Shown here piece by piece: positions 14,101 to 24,946 of a stretch of DNA of 64,000 bases. The notes beneath the pieces are model-generated. The model was not told where the DNA came from, searched no databases, and saw nothing but the letters and a program-made list of their open reading frames with translations. Position numbers and translations under genes: made by a program. Positions within the stretch are counted from its first letter, which is position 1. Every line of letters begins with the position of its first letter. Source of the stretch: Rhytidiadelphus loreus (lineage: Eukaryota; Streptophyta; Bryopsida; Hypnales; Hylocomiaceae); the NCBI GenBank assembly GCA_947034895.1, contig OX344761.1, positions 32,872,863-32,936,862 on the forward strand. The letters run 5' to 3'.

Positions 14101-15368
14101 AGAAGAGGGCATGTATCACTTATATAACTTGTAAAAATAAAATTCTTTAATTCATCTCTTAATATGGTTCAAACTTGGATAAAGTAATTTGTTAACTTAA
14201 AACACAACCTTCATAATTTACCGTGACATGATTTTATTTTACAAAAATTTAATTGTACGAAATGTAGGTCGCCTGATGAAGCACAATTAAATCCTGAAGA
14301 ATTAATTCAAGTATTATATCCTAGTGGAGTTGATGGTGCTATAGAAGCTGGTTGGATAACATGGACCGTTGCTGATATAGAGGTTTAATACATAAGTTGA
14401 TGTTCATATGTTTGATATGAAACTAAATAATTCTCTGAACTTTTGATAGTGTCAAATATGAATAATTTCTTTGCATTGTAATTGTGGAAGCACTTAATTT
14501 TTTCAAAGATTATAATGTATATCAATAAAATGAAAAAGAATTTAAAATATAATAGAAAATCCCATTTCATAATTATGAAATTGTTCTATGTTTAAATTTT
14601 AAATTTTATTCATTTCTTTATTTGTCTTTTATCTGAAAGACATACCCAAGTTTACATGGACTTATATGTGTGGTTTTAGGATGTATTATTAAGAGCAAGT
14701 ATCGAAAAAACTACACCGTTTGTAGAGCCTAAAACTGTTCCTTCATACGTTAGCAGCGATTCAGAAGTACAATATGAAAAGGTATAAATTAAAAAAAATA
14801 GAGAGAGAGAGTTTGTTAATTATCATGTAAAAAAATAATAATGTGTTTTGATATTCTAATATTTAATTTAAAAATATGTAAAAAATATTTTATAATATAT
14901 GAAGATTCTTTTGTCTATTTAAAATGAAAAAAATTCATTTGTTTGTCTAATTTATTCAATTTTTTATTTATGAAATACATATATTTGAATAAGATTATTG
15001 TTATAGGATTTAATAAAATTTACTATGTATGATATATTTAGGATACTATTGAGCAATTCTTTGAGAGTCGAAGTAGTAGCCATGAATCCCAAATGAATGA
15101 TATTGAAATTGGCACCATCGAAGAATTTTTATTGAATGTTCAAGATACTATTATATCTTCTTCTGAGAAAAATATCACACCGTTGCAAGAATTAGAAGAA
15201 GAGCTTCAAGTCCATCCTCAAGCGCCGAAGCTTATAATTCCAAAACGACGACTCACCGTTGAAGATTGCATCAAGCTCAATGCTACAACCAAGCTTTGTG
15301 GGGCTCTTGCAGCGACCTTTCAACAACATTCAGTGCATATCATGGAAATAGCACCTGCTAAAACCTAA
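2148..15368 (+). CDS. SPEF2: SPEF2/CPC1-like sperm flagellar central-apparatus protein, C-terminal 867 codons (5' partial)
   Basis: SPEF2 (CPC1 in Chlamydomonas) belongs to the C1b projection of the ciliary central apparatus. Spliced exons read from the sequence: 2148-2339, 2799-2880, 3034-3146, 3361-3429, 3539-3658, 4255-4350, 4534-4713, 4914-5151, 6345-6436, 6610-6735, 6988-7081, 8523-8698, 9275-9410, 10193-10297, 13476-13716, 14268-14382, 14680-14781, 15042-15368 (TAA). Every junction is GT-AG and phases agree, giving 2604 nt. The family call rests on collinear blocks I recognise: the WEELEKKY coiled-coil region (residues ~94-130), HIPPEPI (~438), IEWRGFLISLAD (~538), the EF-hand-like ITLDDFLNIQLWFD (~590-603) and LPWQMLLLYLCRD (~650). 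The calponin-homology-like and adenylate-kinase domains usual in the family must lie upstream of the window. Exon 4534 could instead end at 4587; both ends keep phase. Expression is probably restricted to spermatogenous cells (inference). Confidence 0.85.
10409..10538. mobile_element. Imperfect foldback element in a SPEF2 intron
   Basis: The left arm begins CACTAGTGGAAA and pairs imperfectly over roughly 60 bases with a right arm ending GTTTTTACTAGG. It lies in the long intron between the exons ending at 10297 and starting at 13476. No target duplication was recognised, so the exact ends are approximate. Confidence 0.45.
12792..13205. mobile_element. MITE with 22-bp terminal inverted repeats
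   Basis: Both ends carry TAAGGTAGTGTGCTCATAAA followed by CC, in inverted orientation with no mismatch over 22 bp. The ~414-bp body has no coding potential but holds a smaller inverted motif around 12985-13025 (GGACACCTATGGTCATAA and its near complement). It sits in the same 3.2-kb SPEF2 intron. The superfamily is uncertain because no clear target duplication is visible and the ends do not match the CACTA set. Confidence 0.65.
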
Positions 15369-15434
15369 ATTTGGCAATGACGCTAGCATGTGAGCCTAGA
15401 AATGCGAGCTTTGAGCCCATTGTAGGTGGAAGTG

Positions 15435-15580
15435 GGTACTCTACAACCATTGAAGGTGCCTAAAACATATGTACCTATAAATATAAGTATCCTATAACCA
15501 TAGAAGATACTTATAGCATAGGTATTTGTAACATAGATACCCTATAACCATGAAAGATGCCTAGGCTCCTAGACTCATGT
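15435..15580. repeat. Degenerate ~50-bp tandem repeat after the SPEF2 stop
   Basis: About three diverged units of the form TAYCCTATAACCATRRAAGA + TGCCTA lie just downstream of the stop codon, probably within the 3' UTR. No coding or regulatory role is evident. Confidence 0.55.
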
Positions 15581-16910
15581 GCTGAAGTTCTTAAGCTCAC
15601 ATGCTAACAACCTTCATTTTTGGAACCTTCAACCTACCAATTGTTGGAGAATTAAACCACTTTGAAATCCTTATGTTGTGGGTTATTGGTTTGATTGTGA
15701 AAAATTCTTGAAATCTTATACCTAATGATGATCTCCTTTAATTCTCTTATACTTTTAAAACAATTTAATTTATTTTTATCAATGAGATTGTATCCAATTG
15801 TTTTTTCTCAAGAAGATTGTACAAACTGTTTATGGGAAAAAAATCAAATTTTAACAATTTGTAGCATACTAAAAAATATAGTGAATAACAAGGATAATTT
15901 TTATTTATTTGTTAAACTAAAATTTGTAAATAAAATATACAAAACATTTTAAAACACAATAATTCAATAATTCATCATATTGTTGAGAAATTAGTATTGC
16001 AATTTTTTAGAATATTATAGTAAAAATATGTGATACTTTTTTCAAATCTTGTTTAATTGAATTTTTAATGTAAAAAGTGCTATACTTATTCTACAAAGAT
16101 TGATTTAGGATTGAAGCATGAATCATTTTTGTAAAATTTGTGTTGTTTAAATTAAATTAGAATTGGAGACAAAAAAGATCAATTCCTCTTTAAAAAGTTT
16201 TTTATTTGTACAAAAAAAATCATTTATCAAATATATATTGAATGTATGTTACATTAAATGACATATAGTTTAAATTTGAAATTAAATATTATCTTACTTG
16301 TTGACCAACATCATATCATACTCCCTCTCTTTAAAAAAAAGACCCATATTTCTTTTGTATTTTACAAAAAAAAAACATCTTTTTCAAAAACAGAGGAAGT
16401 AGTAGTTAAAATTGCAATGGATTATTTCAAATTTGTTCAGTACACTTATATATTTTATAAAATAATTTTGTGTACTAAATTATATATGAAAATATTCTAA
16501 AATAGAAAATCTTTAATCTCTTATAGTGTCTCTATGCAAAAACTTTACGAAATCCAAAAAATTGACTTGGATTGAAGTGACTTCATGATCTAGTCCCAAA
16601 AATAAAAACCCTGCAACAAGGTTAATAATTATCTGATGATTTTCCAATTTTTTTTTATTTTTATGATTCAAATGATGATTTTTCAAATTATTTTCAAATT
16701 TTCAAAATGTAGATATTATTCCATATTAGAAGTAGTCAGAGTGTTGTTTCTTTCCATAGAGAATGCCATATTGTTTAAGAAAGACAATATGGGCATTGGG
16801 GCTTTTGATTATTTTAATGCCAAAAATATACAATAATTAAACAAATTGCAAACTACAAGGCCTCCGAAAGAGAGATTCCAATGTATTGCAATCCAACTTA
16901 TAAGGGAAAA
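15581..16910. other. Intergenic AT-rich sequence
   Basis: Only short low-complexity frames (poly-A and poly-T rich) occur here. I see no gene, RNA or transposon end. Confidence 0.5.
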
Positions 16911-17558
16911 TGATGTAGTCTAATATTTTAGTATTCATCTATATTTTGGATAGAATTATCTTTTCATCTACATATTTGGATGAGTTTCATTTAAAATTGG
17001 CAATCTCATCCATTTTAAAAAATGGAGCAATTTGACATCATCATCCAATTTTTCCTATAGAGTTGGTGCAGTCCATTTGAGGGGGCATTTGAGCCCCATG
17101 AGGTTGAAAAAAAACAACTGCTTCCTTGTGTATGCACACGTGCCAAAGGTGGTTCCCTAGTGTTATCAATGCATCCAAGTAACTGCCAGTAAATTACATT
17201 CACCCCATGCACATGCCTTGCAACAGCTGCGCCAAGCGCCATCCACCAAGACGCATGTTGAAGCGTGAGTGGCTGAATTCCAAGACGAAGTTTATGGTTT
17301 GGGGTCTGCTGCTTTCCCTACACACATGTACGGTGTACCAAAAGAGCCATATAGTGTACTCGTCAGACAAGCCCAAGGTACCTGCACTCAAGCTCAGGGT
17401 ACCTGCGCTCAAGATTTTTTGTCAAAGTTTTGACTGCTCGCTCTGTTTTTTCATCCATTCACATGTCATCCGAATGACGCTACTGGATATTGCTGCTACA
17501 ACACTGAAGCTAAGGAGTGGAAGAATTGTGGGTTTAGGCAGCGTGCCTCGACTTCGAA

Positions 17559-18600
17559 ATGGTTGCCTCTTTCTTCTCGGGCTTCAATTTCGTCCCCTCG
17601 CCTTATTCTCCCTCTTCTCGTTTTCCACATTCTTCCACCTCTTGTTTTGTCAAGTGGGTTTTCATCGCAACAAATCTCTTAGGTAATACATTCTTTGACA
17701 TTTTCTTTTGAGCATGTTTCAGACGGCAAATACGCTTTGTTCTGGGACCATTTCTTCATTTCTTCTTGGGTATGCATGCGTGATGAGCAACTTTGTTGTT
17801 GATATTGTTGGAATTAAAATGATGTTGATATTGTCAATATGAACATGCAATAGCTTAGAGATCCTTAGAGTGTTCTTGGTCTGCATTTTTTGCTTCGTTG
17901 CGAGGGTGTTTCTTGTCATATTAAGTGCGTTGGGTCACTTGCAGATGTTTCGCAAATTCGGTCCTAAAAGTGAGGGCGTAACAAAGCAAACGTTCTCCAC
18001 TGTGATGAGAGATATCTTGATGGGGCTAGGGGACGGTCTCGAGAGAGAACCAATCGCCTTTTCTTTGTTGGATGGAAACAAATTGGAGCAATGGGCACAA
18101 AGTCCCGAATTTGAGATTGAGGCAATATCTGCCTTCGGAGCTCTTGATGCTCATTTGTCATGTCAATTGAAAGCGGGAGCAATCAAAAAGGCCATGAGAA
18201 GAATATTTGTGGATCAAGGTATGCTTCCTCAGATTGATATTGCGGTATATTTCCTTAGGACTTAGTTGTAGACTTTCTTTACGTTATTTTTTTGAGATTT
18301 GATTAATCCTCATATTCATCGTATAATTACTTGTGGCAAGTTTTGAAATTTCATAGACACATCTCTTCAAAAAGCTGGAGTCAATGTGGAGCAAGATCTG
18401 GACCAAATTCAATTTGTGGATGTGTATAGGAAGGTGGTATTTGCTCTAGTCAAATTTTTAAAAGGCAAGCCATTGTCGGTAGCTCACTCAGAGAAGGTCT
18501 TTGATGGTGCAAGCATCAGCCAACTTATAAAGGAAAATCAGGCGTTAGATTACAAACTAGACAAAAATTTAGAGTCACACTCTTTTCCCTGCGATCCACA
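17559..18600 (+). pseudogene. Captured plant EF-hand-like gene fragment, left-arm copy
   Basis: Two exons are clear: 17945-18218 (acceptor TTGCAG, donor GTATGC, phase 1) and from 18357 (acceptor CATAG). Together they encode a stretch resembling the plant EF-hand family whose members carry an HSE..FDG block. The visible marks are RDILMGLGDGLEREPI, then KFLKGKPLSVAHSEKVFDGA. The EF-hand loop (FGPKSEGVTKQTF) lacks the acidic residues at positions 1, 3 and 12, so it should not bind calcium. A GC-richer first exon (ATG at 17559, donor at 17683, signal- or transit-like start) lies upstream but does not join in frame. The N-terminal EF-hand and the C-terminus are missing; the frame runs into unrelated sequence after about 18575. 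The family call is from memory and moderate. Confidence 0.55.
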
Positions 18601-19516
18601 GTTGATGTTGCCCAAATCCAATCTAAGATCACGAACTGGATTCAAAATTAAGAATCACACTCTTTTTCCTACACAGATTTAGAGCCTCAATAGCACTTAC
18701 TTGCTGGTGTGTCGATGTCAACTCTGTATACTATTGAAAAAGTTACTGAAATTTGACCCCAAAGCCAGCTCACCTGAATCCTCACCAAATGTTGTTGGAA
18801 CTCAATATGAGATCACGAACTAGACAAAAAAATAAAATTGCATTGTTCTTGCAGCATACATGCTCAAACTCAAATCTTTCACCAAACTCCACTTCTTTGT
18901 CTTAGTGTAGCAAAAGGATTTTCAAACGCACCAAAGAACGTGACATTTGGTTATCATATGCAAAATTTACAAGGGATCAAAGTTTTTTTTAGATGTTATC
19001 AAATCGTTTCTTCAACATACATACATATTGAGTTTAGAAATGTATAGAGAGTGATGATGGCGGTTTCAAGTAGGATGTGATTTTGTCAAGTACTGACAAG
19101 CTTCAAGAAATCCATTTTTTGCTCCATGGCTTGTCCATAGAATTAGAAGAAACAAAAAAAGACTATCAATTTATGAGCTTCACATTGTTGTACGAGTTTG
19201 CCATCACCTAGTCAAATGCCTCCCGTCTAACGATTAATCTTAATTCCAACAACCTAAACTCTTGGACAAAGGTTATATTTTGGCTATAAAATTGTACAAC
19301 AAGATTCATGATGGTGTTGGTTTAGGGTCATCTAAAGGGAACTTCAAAAACTTTATTAACTTTTGTAAATACAATCCAAATGATATAAAATCAAGTGCAT
19401 TGGTATCAACTTCCAATACTAACAAAAAAATTGATAATAGAAATGTTCTTTCAATTGCTTACGTGATTAAAACAATTGAGCTGATCTATTGAAATGAGGT
19501 TTGACCTATGGTCTTC

Positions 19517-19851
19517 CATAAGCTTACAAATCACCTTGGTCATTGAAAAAGACTAGGACATAAGCTTACATCACACCATGTCATTGAAAAAGACTGGGAC
19601 ATAAGTTTACATTAAACTTTTGTCATCAAAAAAGACTAGGACATAAGCTTACAAATCACCTTGGTCATTGAAAAAAACTAGGACATAAGCTTACATCACA
19701 CCTTGTCATTGAAAAAGACTGGGACATAAGCTTACATCACACCTTGGTCATCGAAAAAGACTAGGACATAAGATTACATCACACCTTGTCATCGAAAAAG
19801 ACTGGGACATAAGCTTACATCACACCTTGTCATCGAAAAAGACTAGGACAA
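19517..19851. repeat. Minisatellite, 8 units of ~41-42 bp, left arm
   Basis: The units share GGACATAAGCTTACATCACA followed by a CTTGTCATCGAAAAAGACT block. Units differ at a few positions (TCATTG/TCATCG, ACTAGG/ACTGGG, ACAAATCACC/ACATCACACC). No open frame depends on it. Confidence 0.85.
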
Positions 19852-20334
19852 ATAATAAAGAAAACATAGACTTAAGTCCCAAGTAAACTAGTAAAAGGGG
19901 ATAAGCCTTGGAACTTTGTGCCTACATTCATTGAATGTTGACTAGATACACTTAGTTTGGTCCTAATAATACACTAAAGTTAAGCCACAAACAAGTACTT
20001 TGCACATGCAAGTTGTAATGTATCAAGGCAGATCATTTAGGCAAGAAAGAAGGAACTAGCACACCTTTAAATATTATTGTGTTTTCTTCAAGTGTTTTTT
20101 GCCAAAGGATTTTGATTTTCTTGAGGTATATTGCATTTTTTTTAATGTATTTGCTAAGTTAATTTGAATCAATCCTAAAGAACGCAAGTTGGAAGTTAAT
20201 TTCATGTCTTAAACCTTGATTGAATGAACCTAGCTTTGGAGTTGTATAAATTTGTATTTGTCAAGTTACTTCTTATGCAATCTTATGTTGTGATTTGGTC
20301 ATTATTAAAGGGTTCATGTATCACTTGTTTGCAG

Positions 20335-20840
20335 ACATACCTACTCCAAACATGTTTTATCATAGTCATTGCAAAATGGAGAATACAACATTACCTGCAA
20401 GTCAAGAGGCACCAACTGCAAGTCAAGAGACACCACCACCAACAAGCGCAAGCCCGAATGCACAGATGATAGTTTTCCCAAGACCAATTGGAGAAAGAGC
20501 GTTAGTTTTTGCATATCCTCCGAAAGTTGGAATGCATAGAAGGGGCACTACGACTTCATCATTATGAGCCAGCTCTTCGTCACATCAAAAAGCTCCAGGC
20601 ATAGTTCTCCATGAGTCTCCTTCTTCATTTGCTTCTTCTTCAAGTGTCTCTCCTTTAACTCCTTCTCCCTCCCTTGCCTCCACTTCATGTGCAGTACTAT
20701 CAAATGTTGTTCCCTCAGTAGCTTCAACACCTGTACGATACATTACCCGTACGTTTTTAGTCATTCCCGATGGTACACAATGGTTGAGTAATGGAGTGCC
20801 GTCCATTAGTCATTGGCCACTTCAACCACAAACTATAGCG
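20335..20840 (+). pseudogene. Exon of an unidentified gene with one in-frame TGA, left arm
   Basis: A single frame runs from an acceptor (TTTGCAG at 20328-20334) to a donor (GCG|GTAAGT at 20841), broken only by TGA at 20565-20567. The product is Ser/Thr/Pro-rich (ASQEAPTASQETPPP near the start, then SSSSVSPLTPSPSLAST) and ends with FLVIPDGTQWLSNGVPSISH. I do not recognise the family. The intron after it is cut off by the palindrome centre, so the gene was truncated when the palindrome formed. The TGA could be a decayed CGA codon. Confidence 0.45.
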
Positions 20841-21016
20841 GTAAGTCTATCTAACTCAAAGAAGTCTAGATTGCCCCAATACCAACTGTGTGTGTGTATG
20901 CAACTGTGTATTGGTATTGGGGCAATCAAGAGAAATGCTCGACTACATGGAATTCAATGCTATCTAGTGGAAAATTACTAGGGTAATCTAGACTTCTTTG
21001 AGTTAGATAGACTTAC

Positions 21017-21522
21017 CGCTATAGTTTGTGGTTGAAGTGGCCAATGACTAATGGACGGCACTCCATTACTCAACCATTGTGTACCATCGGGAATGACTAA
21101 AAACGTACGGGTAATGTATCGTACAGGTGTTGAAGCTACTGAGGGAACAACATTTGATAGTACTGCACATGAAGTGGAGGCAAGGGAGGGAGAAGGAGTT
21201 AAAGGAGAGACACTTGAAGAAGAAGCAAATGAAGAAGGAGACTCATGGAGAACTATGCCTGGAGCTTTTTGATGTGACGAAGAGCTGGCTCATAATGATG
21301 AAGTCGTAGTGCCCCTTCTATGCATTCCAACTTTCGGAGGATATGCAAAAACTAACGCTCTTTCTCCAATTGGTCTTGGGAAAACTATCATCTGTGCATT
21401 CGGGCTTGCGCTTGTTGGTGGTGGTGTCTCTTGACTTGCAGTTGGTGCCTCTTGACTTGCAGGTAATGTTGTATTCTCCATTTTGCAATGACTATGATAA
21501 AACATGTTTGGAGTAGGTATGT
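21017..21522 (-). pseudogene. Exon of an unidentified gene with one in-frame TGA, right arm
   Basis: This is the inverted copy of the left-arm exon, with the same stop at 21290-21292 and the same splice sites. The shared stop means it was present before the arms were duplicated, or has been spread by conversion. Confidence 0.45.
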
Positions 21523-22005
21523 CTGCAAACAAGTGATACATGAACCCTTTAATAATGACCAAATCACAACATAAGATTGCATAAGAAGTAACTTGACAAA
21601 TACAAATTTATACAACTCCAAAGCTAGGTTCATTCAATCAAGGTTTAAGACATGAAATTAACTTCCAACTTGCGTTCTTTAGGATTGATTCAAATTAACT
21701 TAGCAAATACATTAAAAAAAATGCAATATACCTCAAGAAAATCAAAATCCTTTGGCAAAAAACACTTGAAGAAAACACAATAATATTTAAAGGTGTGCTA
21801 GTTCCTTCTTTCTTGCCTAAATGATCTGCCTTGATACATTACAACTTGCATGTGCAAAGTACTTGTTTGTGGCTTAACTTTAGTGTATTATTAGGACCAA
21901 ACTAAGTGTATCTAGTCAACATTCAATGAATGTAGGCACAAAGTTCCAAGGCTTATCCCCTTTTACTAGTTTACTTGGGACTTAAGTCTATGTTTTCTTT
22001 ATTAT

Positions 22006-22340
22006 TTGTCCTAGTCTTTTTCGATGACAAGGTGTGATGTAAGCTTATGTCCCAGTCTTTTTCGATGACAAGGTGTGATGTAATCTTATGTCCTAGTCTT
22101 TTTCGATGACCAAGGTGTGATGTAAGCTTATGTCCCAGTCTTTTTCAATGACAAGGTGTGATGTAAGCTTATGTCCTAGTTTTTTTCAATGACCAAGGTG
22201 ATTTGTAAGCTTATGTCCTAGTCTTTTTTGATGACAAAAGTTTAATGTAAACTTATGTCCCAGTCTTTTTCAATGACATGGTGTGATGTAAGCTTATGTC
22301 CTAGTCTTTTTCAATGACCAAGGTGATTTGTAAGCTTATG
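22006..22340. repeat. Minisatellite, mirror copy in right arm
   Basis: This is the exact inverted counterpart of the left-arm minisatellite. Unit order and unit-specific variants are preserved. Tandem arrays normally drift quickly, so the identity supports recent duplication or arm-to-arm conversion. Confidence 0.85.
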
Positions 22341-23256
22341 GAAGACCATAGGTCAAACCTCATTTCAATAGATCAGCTCAATTGTTTTAATCACGTAAGC
22401 AATTGAAAGAACATTTCTATTATCAATTTTTTTGTTAGTATTGGAAGTTGATACCAATGCACTTGATTTTATATCATTTGGATTGTATTTACAAAAGTTA
22501 ATAAAGTTTTTGAAGTTCCCTTTAGATGACCCTAAACCAACACCATCATGAATCTTGTTGTACAATTTTATAGCCAAAATATAACCTTTGTCCAAGAGTT
22601 TAGGTTGTTGGAATTAAGATTAATCGTTAGACGGGAGGCATTTGACTAGGTGATGGCAAACTCGTACAACAATGTGAAGCTCATAAATTGATAGTCTTTT
22701 TTTGTTTCTTCTAATTCTATGGACAAGCCATGGAGCAAAAAATGGATTTCTTGAAGCTTGTCAGTACTTGACAAAATCACATCCTACTTGAAACCGCCAT
22801 CATCACTCTCTATACATTTCTAAACTCAATATGTATGTATGTTGAAGAAACGATTTGATAACATCTAAAAAAAACTTTGATCCCTTGTAAATTTTGCATA
22901 TGATAACCAAATGTCACGTTCTTTGGTGCGTTTGAAAATCCTTTTGCTACACTAAGACAAAGAAGTGGAGTTTGGTGAAAGATTTGAGTTTGAGCATGTA
23001 TGCTGCAAGAACAATGCAATTTTATTTTTTTGTCTAGTTCGTGATCTCATATTGAGTTCCAACAACATTTGGTGAGGATTCAGGTGAGCTGGCTTTGGGG
23101 TCAAATTTCAGTAACTTTTTCAATAGTATACAGAGTTGACATCGACACACCAGCAAGTAAGTGCTATTGAGGCTCTAAATCTGTGTAGGAAAAAGAGTGT
23201 GATTCTTAATTTTGAATCCAGTTCGTGATCTTAGATTGGATTTGGGCAACATCAAC

Positions 23257-24298
23257 TGTGGATCGCAGGGAAAAGAGTGTGACTCTAAATTTTTGTCTAG
23301 TTTGTAATCTAACGCCTGATTTTCCTTTATAAGTTGGCTGATGCTTGCACCATCAAAGACCTTCTCTGAGTGAGCTACCGACAATGGCTTGCCTTTTAAA
23401 AATTTGACTAGAGCAAATACCACCTTCCTATACACATCCACAAATTGAATTTGGTCCAGATCTTGCTCCACATTGACTCCAGCTTTTTGAAGAGATGTGT
23501 CTATGAAATTTCAAAACTTGCCACAAGTAATTATACGATGAATATGAGGATTAATCAAATCTCAAAAAAATAACGTAAAGAAAGTCTACAACTAAGTCCT
23601 AAGGAAATATACCGCAATATCAATCTGAGGAAGCATACCTTGATCCACAAATATTCTTCTCATGGCCTTTTTGATTGCTCCCGCTTTCAATTGACATGAC
23701 AAATGAGCATCAAGAGCTCCGAAGGCAGATATTGCCTCAATCTCAAATTCGGGACTTTGTGCCCATTGCTCCAATTTGTTTCCATCCAACAAAGAAAAGG
23801 CGATTGGTTCTCTCTCGAGACCGTCCCCTAGCCCCATCAAGATATCTCTCATCACAGTGGAGAACGTTTGCTTTGTTACGCCCTCACTTTTAGGACCGAA
23901 TTTGCGAAACATCTGCAAGTGACCCAACGCACTTAATATGACAAGAAACACCCTCGCAACGAAGCAAAAAATGCAGACCAAGAACACTCTAAGGATCTCT
24001 AAGCTATTGCATGTTCATATTGACAATATCAACATCATTTTAATTCCAACAATATCAACAACAAAGTTGCTCATCACGCATGCATACCCAAGAAGAAATG
24101 AAGAAATGGTCCCAGAACAAAGCGTATTTGCCGTCTGAAACATGCTCAAAAGAAAATGTCAAAGAATGTATTACCTAAGAGATTTGTTGCGATGAAAACC
24201 CACTTGACAAAACAAGAGGTGGAAGAATGTGGAAAACGAGAAGAGGGAGAATAAGGCGAGGGGACGAAATTGAAGCCCGAGAAGAAAGAGGCAACCAT
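23257..24298 (-). pseudogene. Captured plant EF-hand-like gene fragment, right-arm copy
   Basis: This is the mirror image of the left-arm fragment: exons 23912-23639 and from 23500 downward, with the GC-richer first exon 24298-24175. The encoded residues are identical to the left copy. Transcription through both arms would give a long hairpin RNA covering this gene fragment (inference). Confidence 0.55.
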
Positions 24299-24946
24299 TT
24301 CGAAGTCGAGGCACGCTGCCTAAACCCACAATTCTTCCACTCCTTAGCTTCAGTGTTGTAGCAGCAATATCCAGTAGCGTCATTCGGATGACATGTGAAT
24401 GGATGAAAAAACAGAGCGAGCAGTCAAAACTTTGACAAAAAATCTTGAGCGCAGGTACCCTGAGCTTGAGTGCAGGTACCTTGGGCTTGTCTGACGAGTA
24501 CACTATATGGCTCTTTTGGTACACCGTACATGTGTGTAGGGAAAGCAGCAGACCCCAAACCATAAACTTCGTCTTGGAATTCAGCCACTCACGCTTCAAC
24601 ATGCGTCTTGGTGGATGGCGCTTGGCGCAGCTGTTGCAAGGCATGTGCATGGGGTGAATGTAATTTACTGGCAGTTACTTGGATGCATTGATAACACTAG
24701 GGAACCACCTTTGGCACGTGTGCATACACAAGGAAGCAGTTGTTTTTTTTCAACCTCATGGGGCTCAAATGCCCCCTCAAACGGACTGCACCAACTCTAT
24801 AGGAAAAATTGGATGATGATGTCAAATTGCTCCATTTTTTAAAATGGATGAGATTGCCAATTTTAAATGAAACTCATCCAAATATGTAGATGAAAAGATA
24901 ATTCTATCCAAAATATAGATGAATACTAAAATATTGGACTACATCA

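Larger units (their letters stand above)
16911..24946. repeat. Giant near-perfect palindrome (inverted repeat, 25-nt loop)
   Basis: The left arm is 16911-20885 and the right arm 20911-24946; the 25-nt loop 20886-20910 is TG-rich. Positions pair so that left plus right equals 41857 from 16911 to 20872 with no indel. The innermost 13 nt pair in a shifted register because 61 bp (20924-20984) are absent from the left arm. I found two substitutions, 16921 (T versus C) and 17075 (A versus G), both transitions. Every reading frame in the left arm recurs identically in the right arm. No target duplication or known transposon terminus is seen at the outer edges. The near-identity means a recent origin or continuing gene conversion between arms. 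Confidence 0.95.

Noticed and set aside
16911..24946. Palindrome as a simple long-read or library fold-back artefact
   Set aside because: Such artefacts give perfectly symmetric joins. Here there are two arm-specific substitutions, a 61-bp deletion with microhomology and different outer flanks. Raw reads should still be checked.
16911..24946. Palindrome as a transposon with terminal inverted repeats
   Set aside because: The outer ends (TGATGTAGTC) match no terminus I know and the flanks (AAAA left, AGTA right) show no target duplication.
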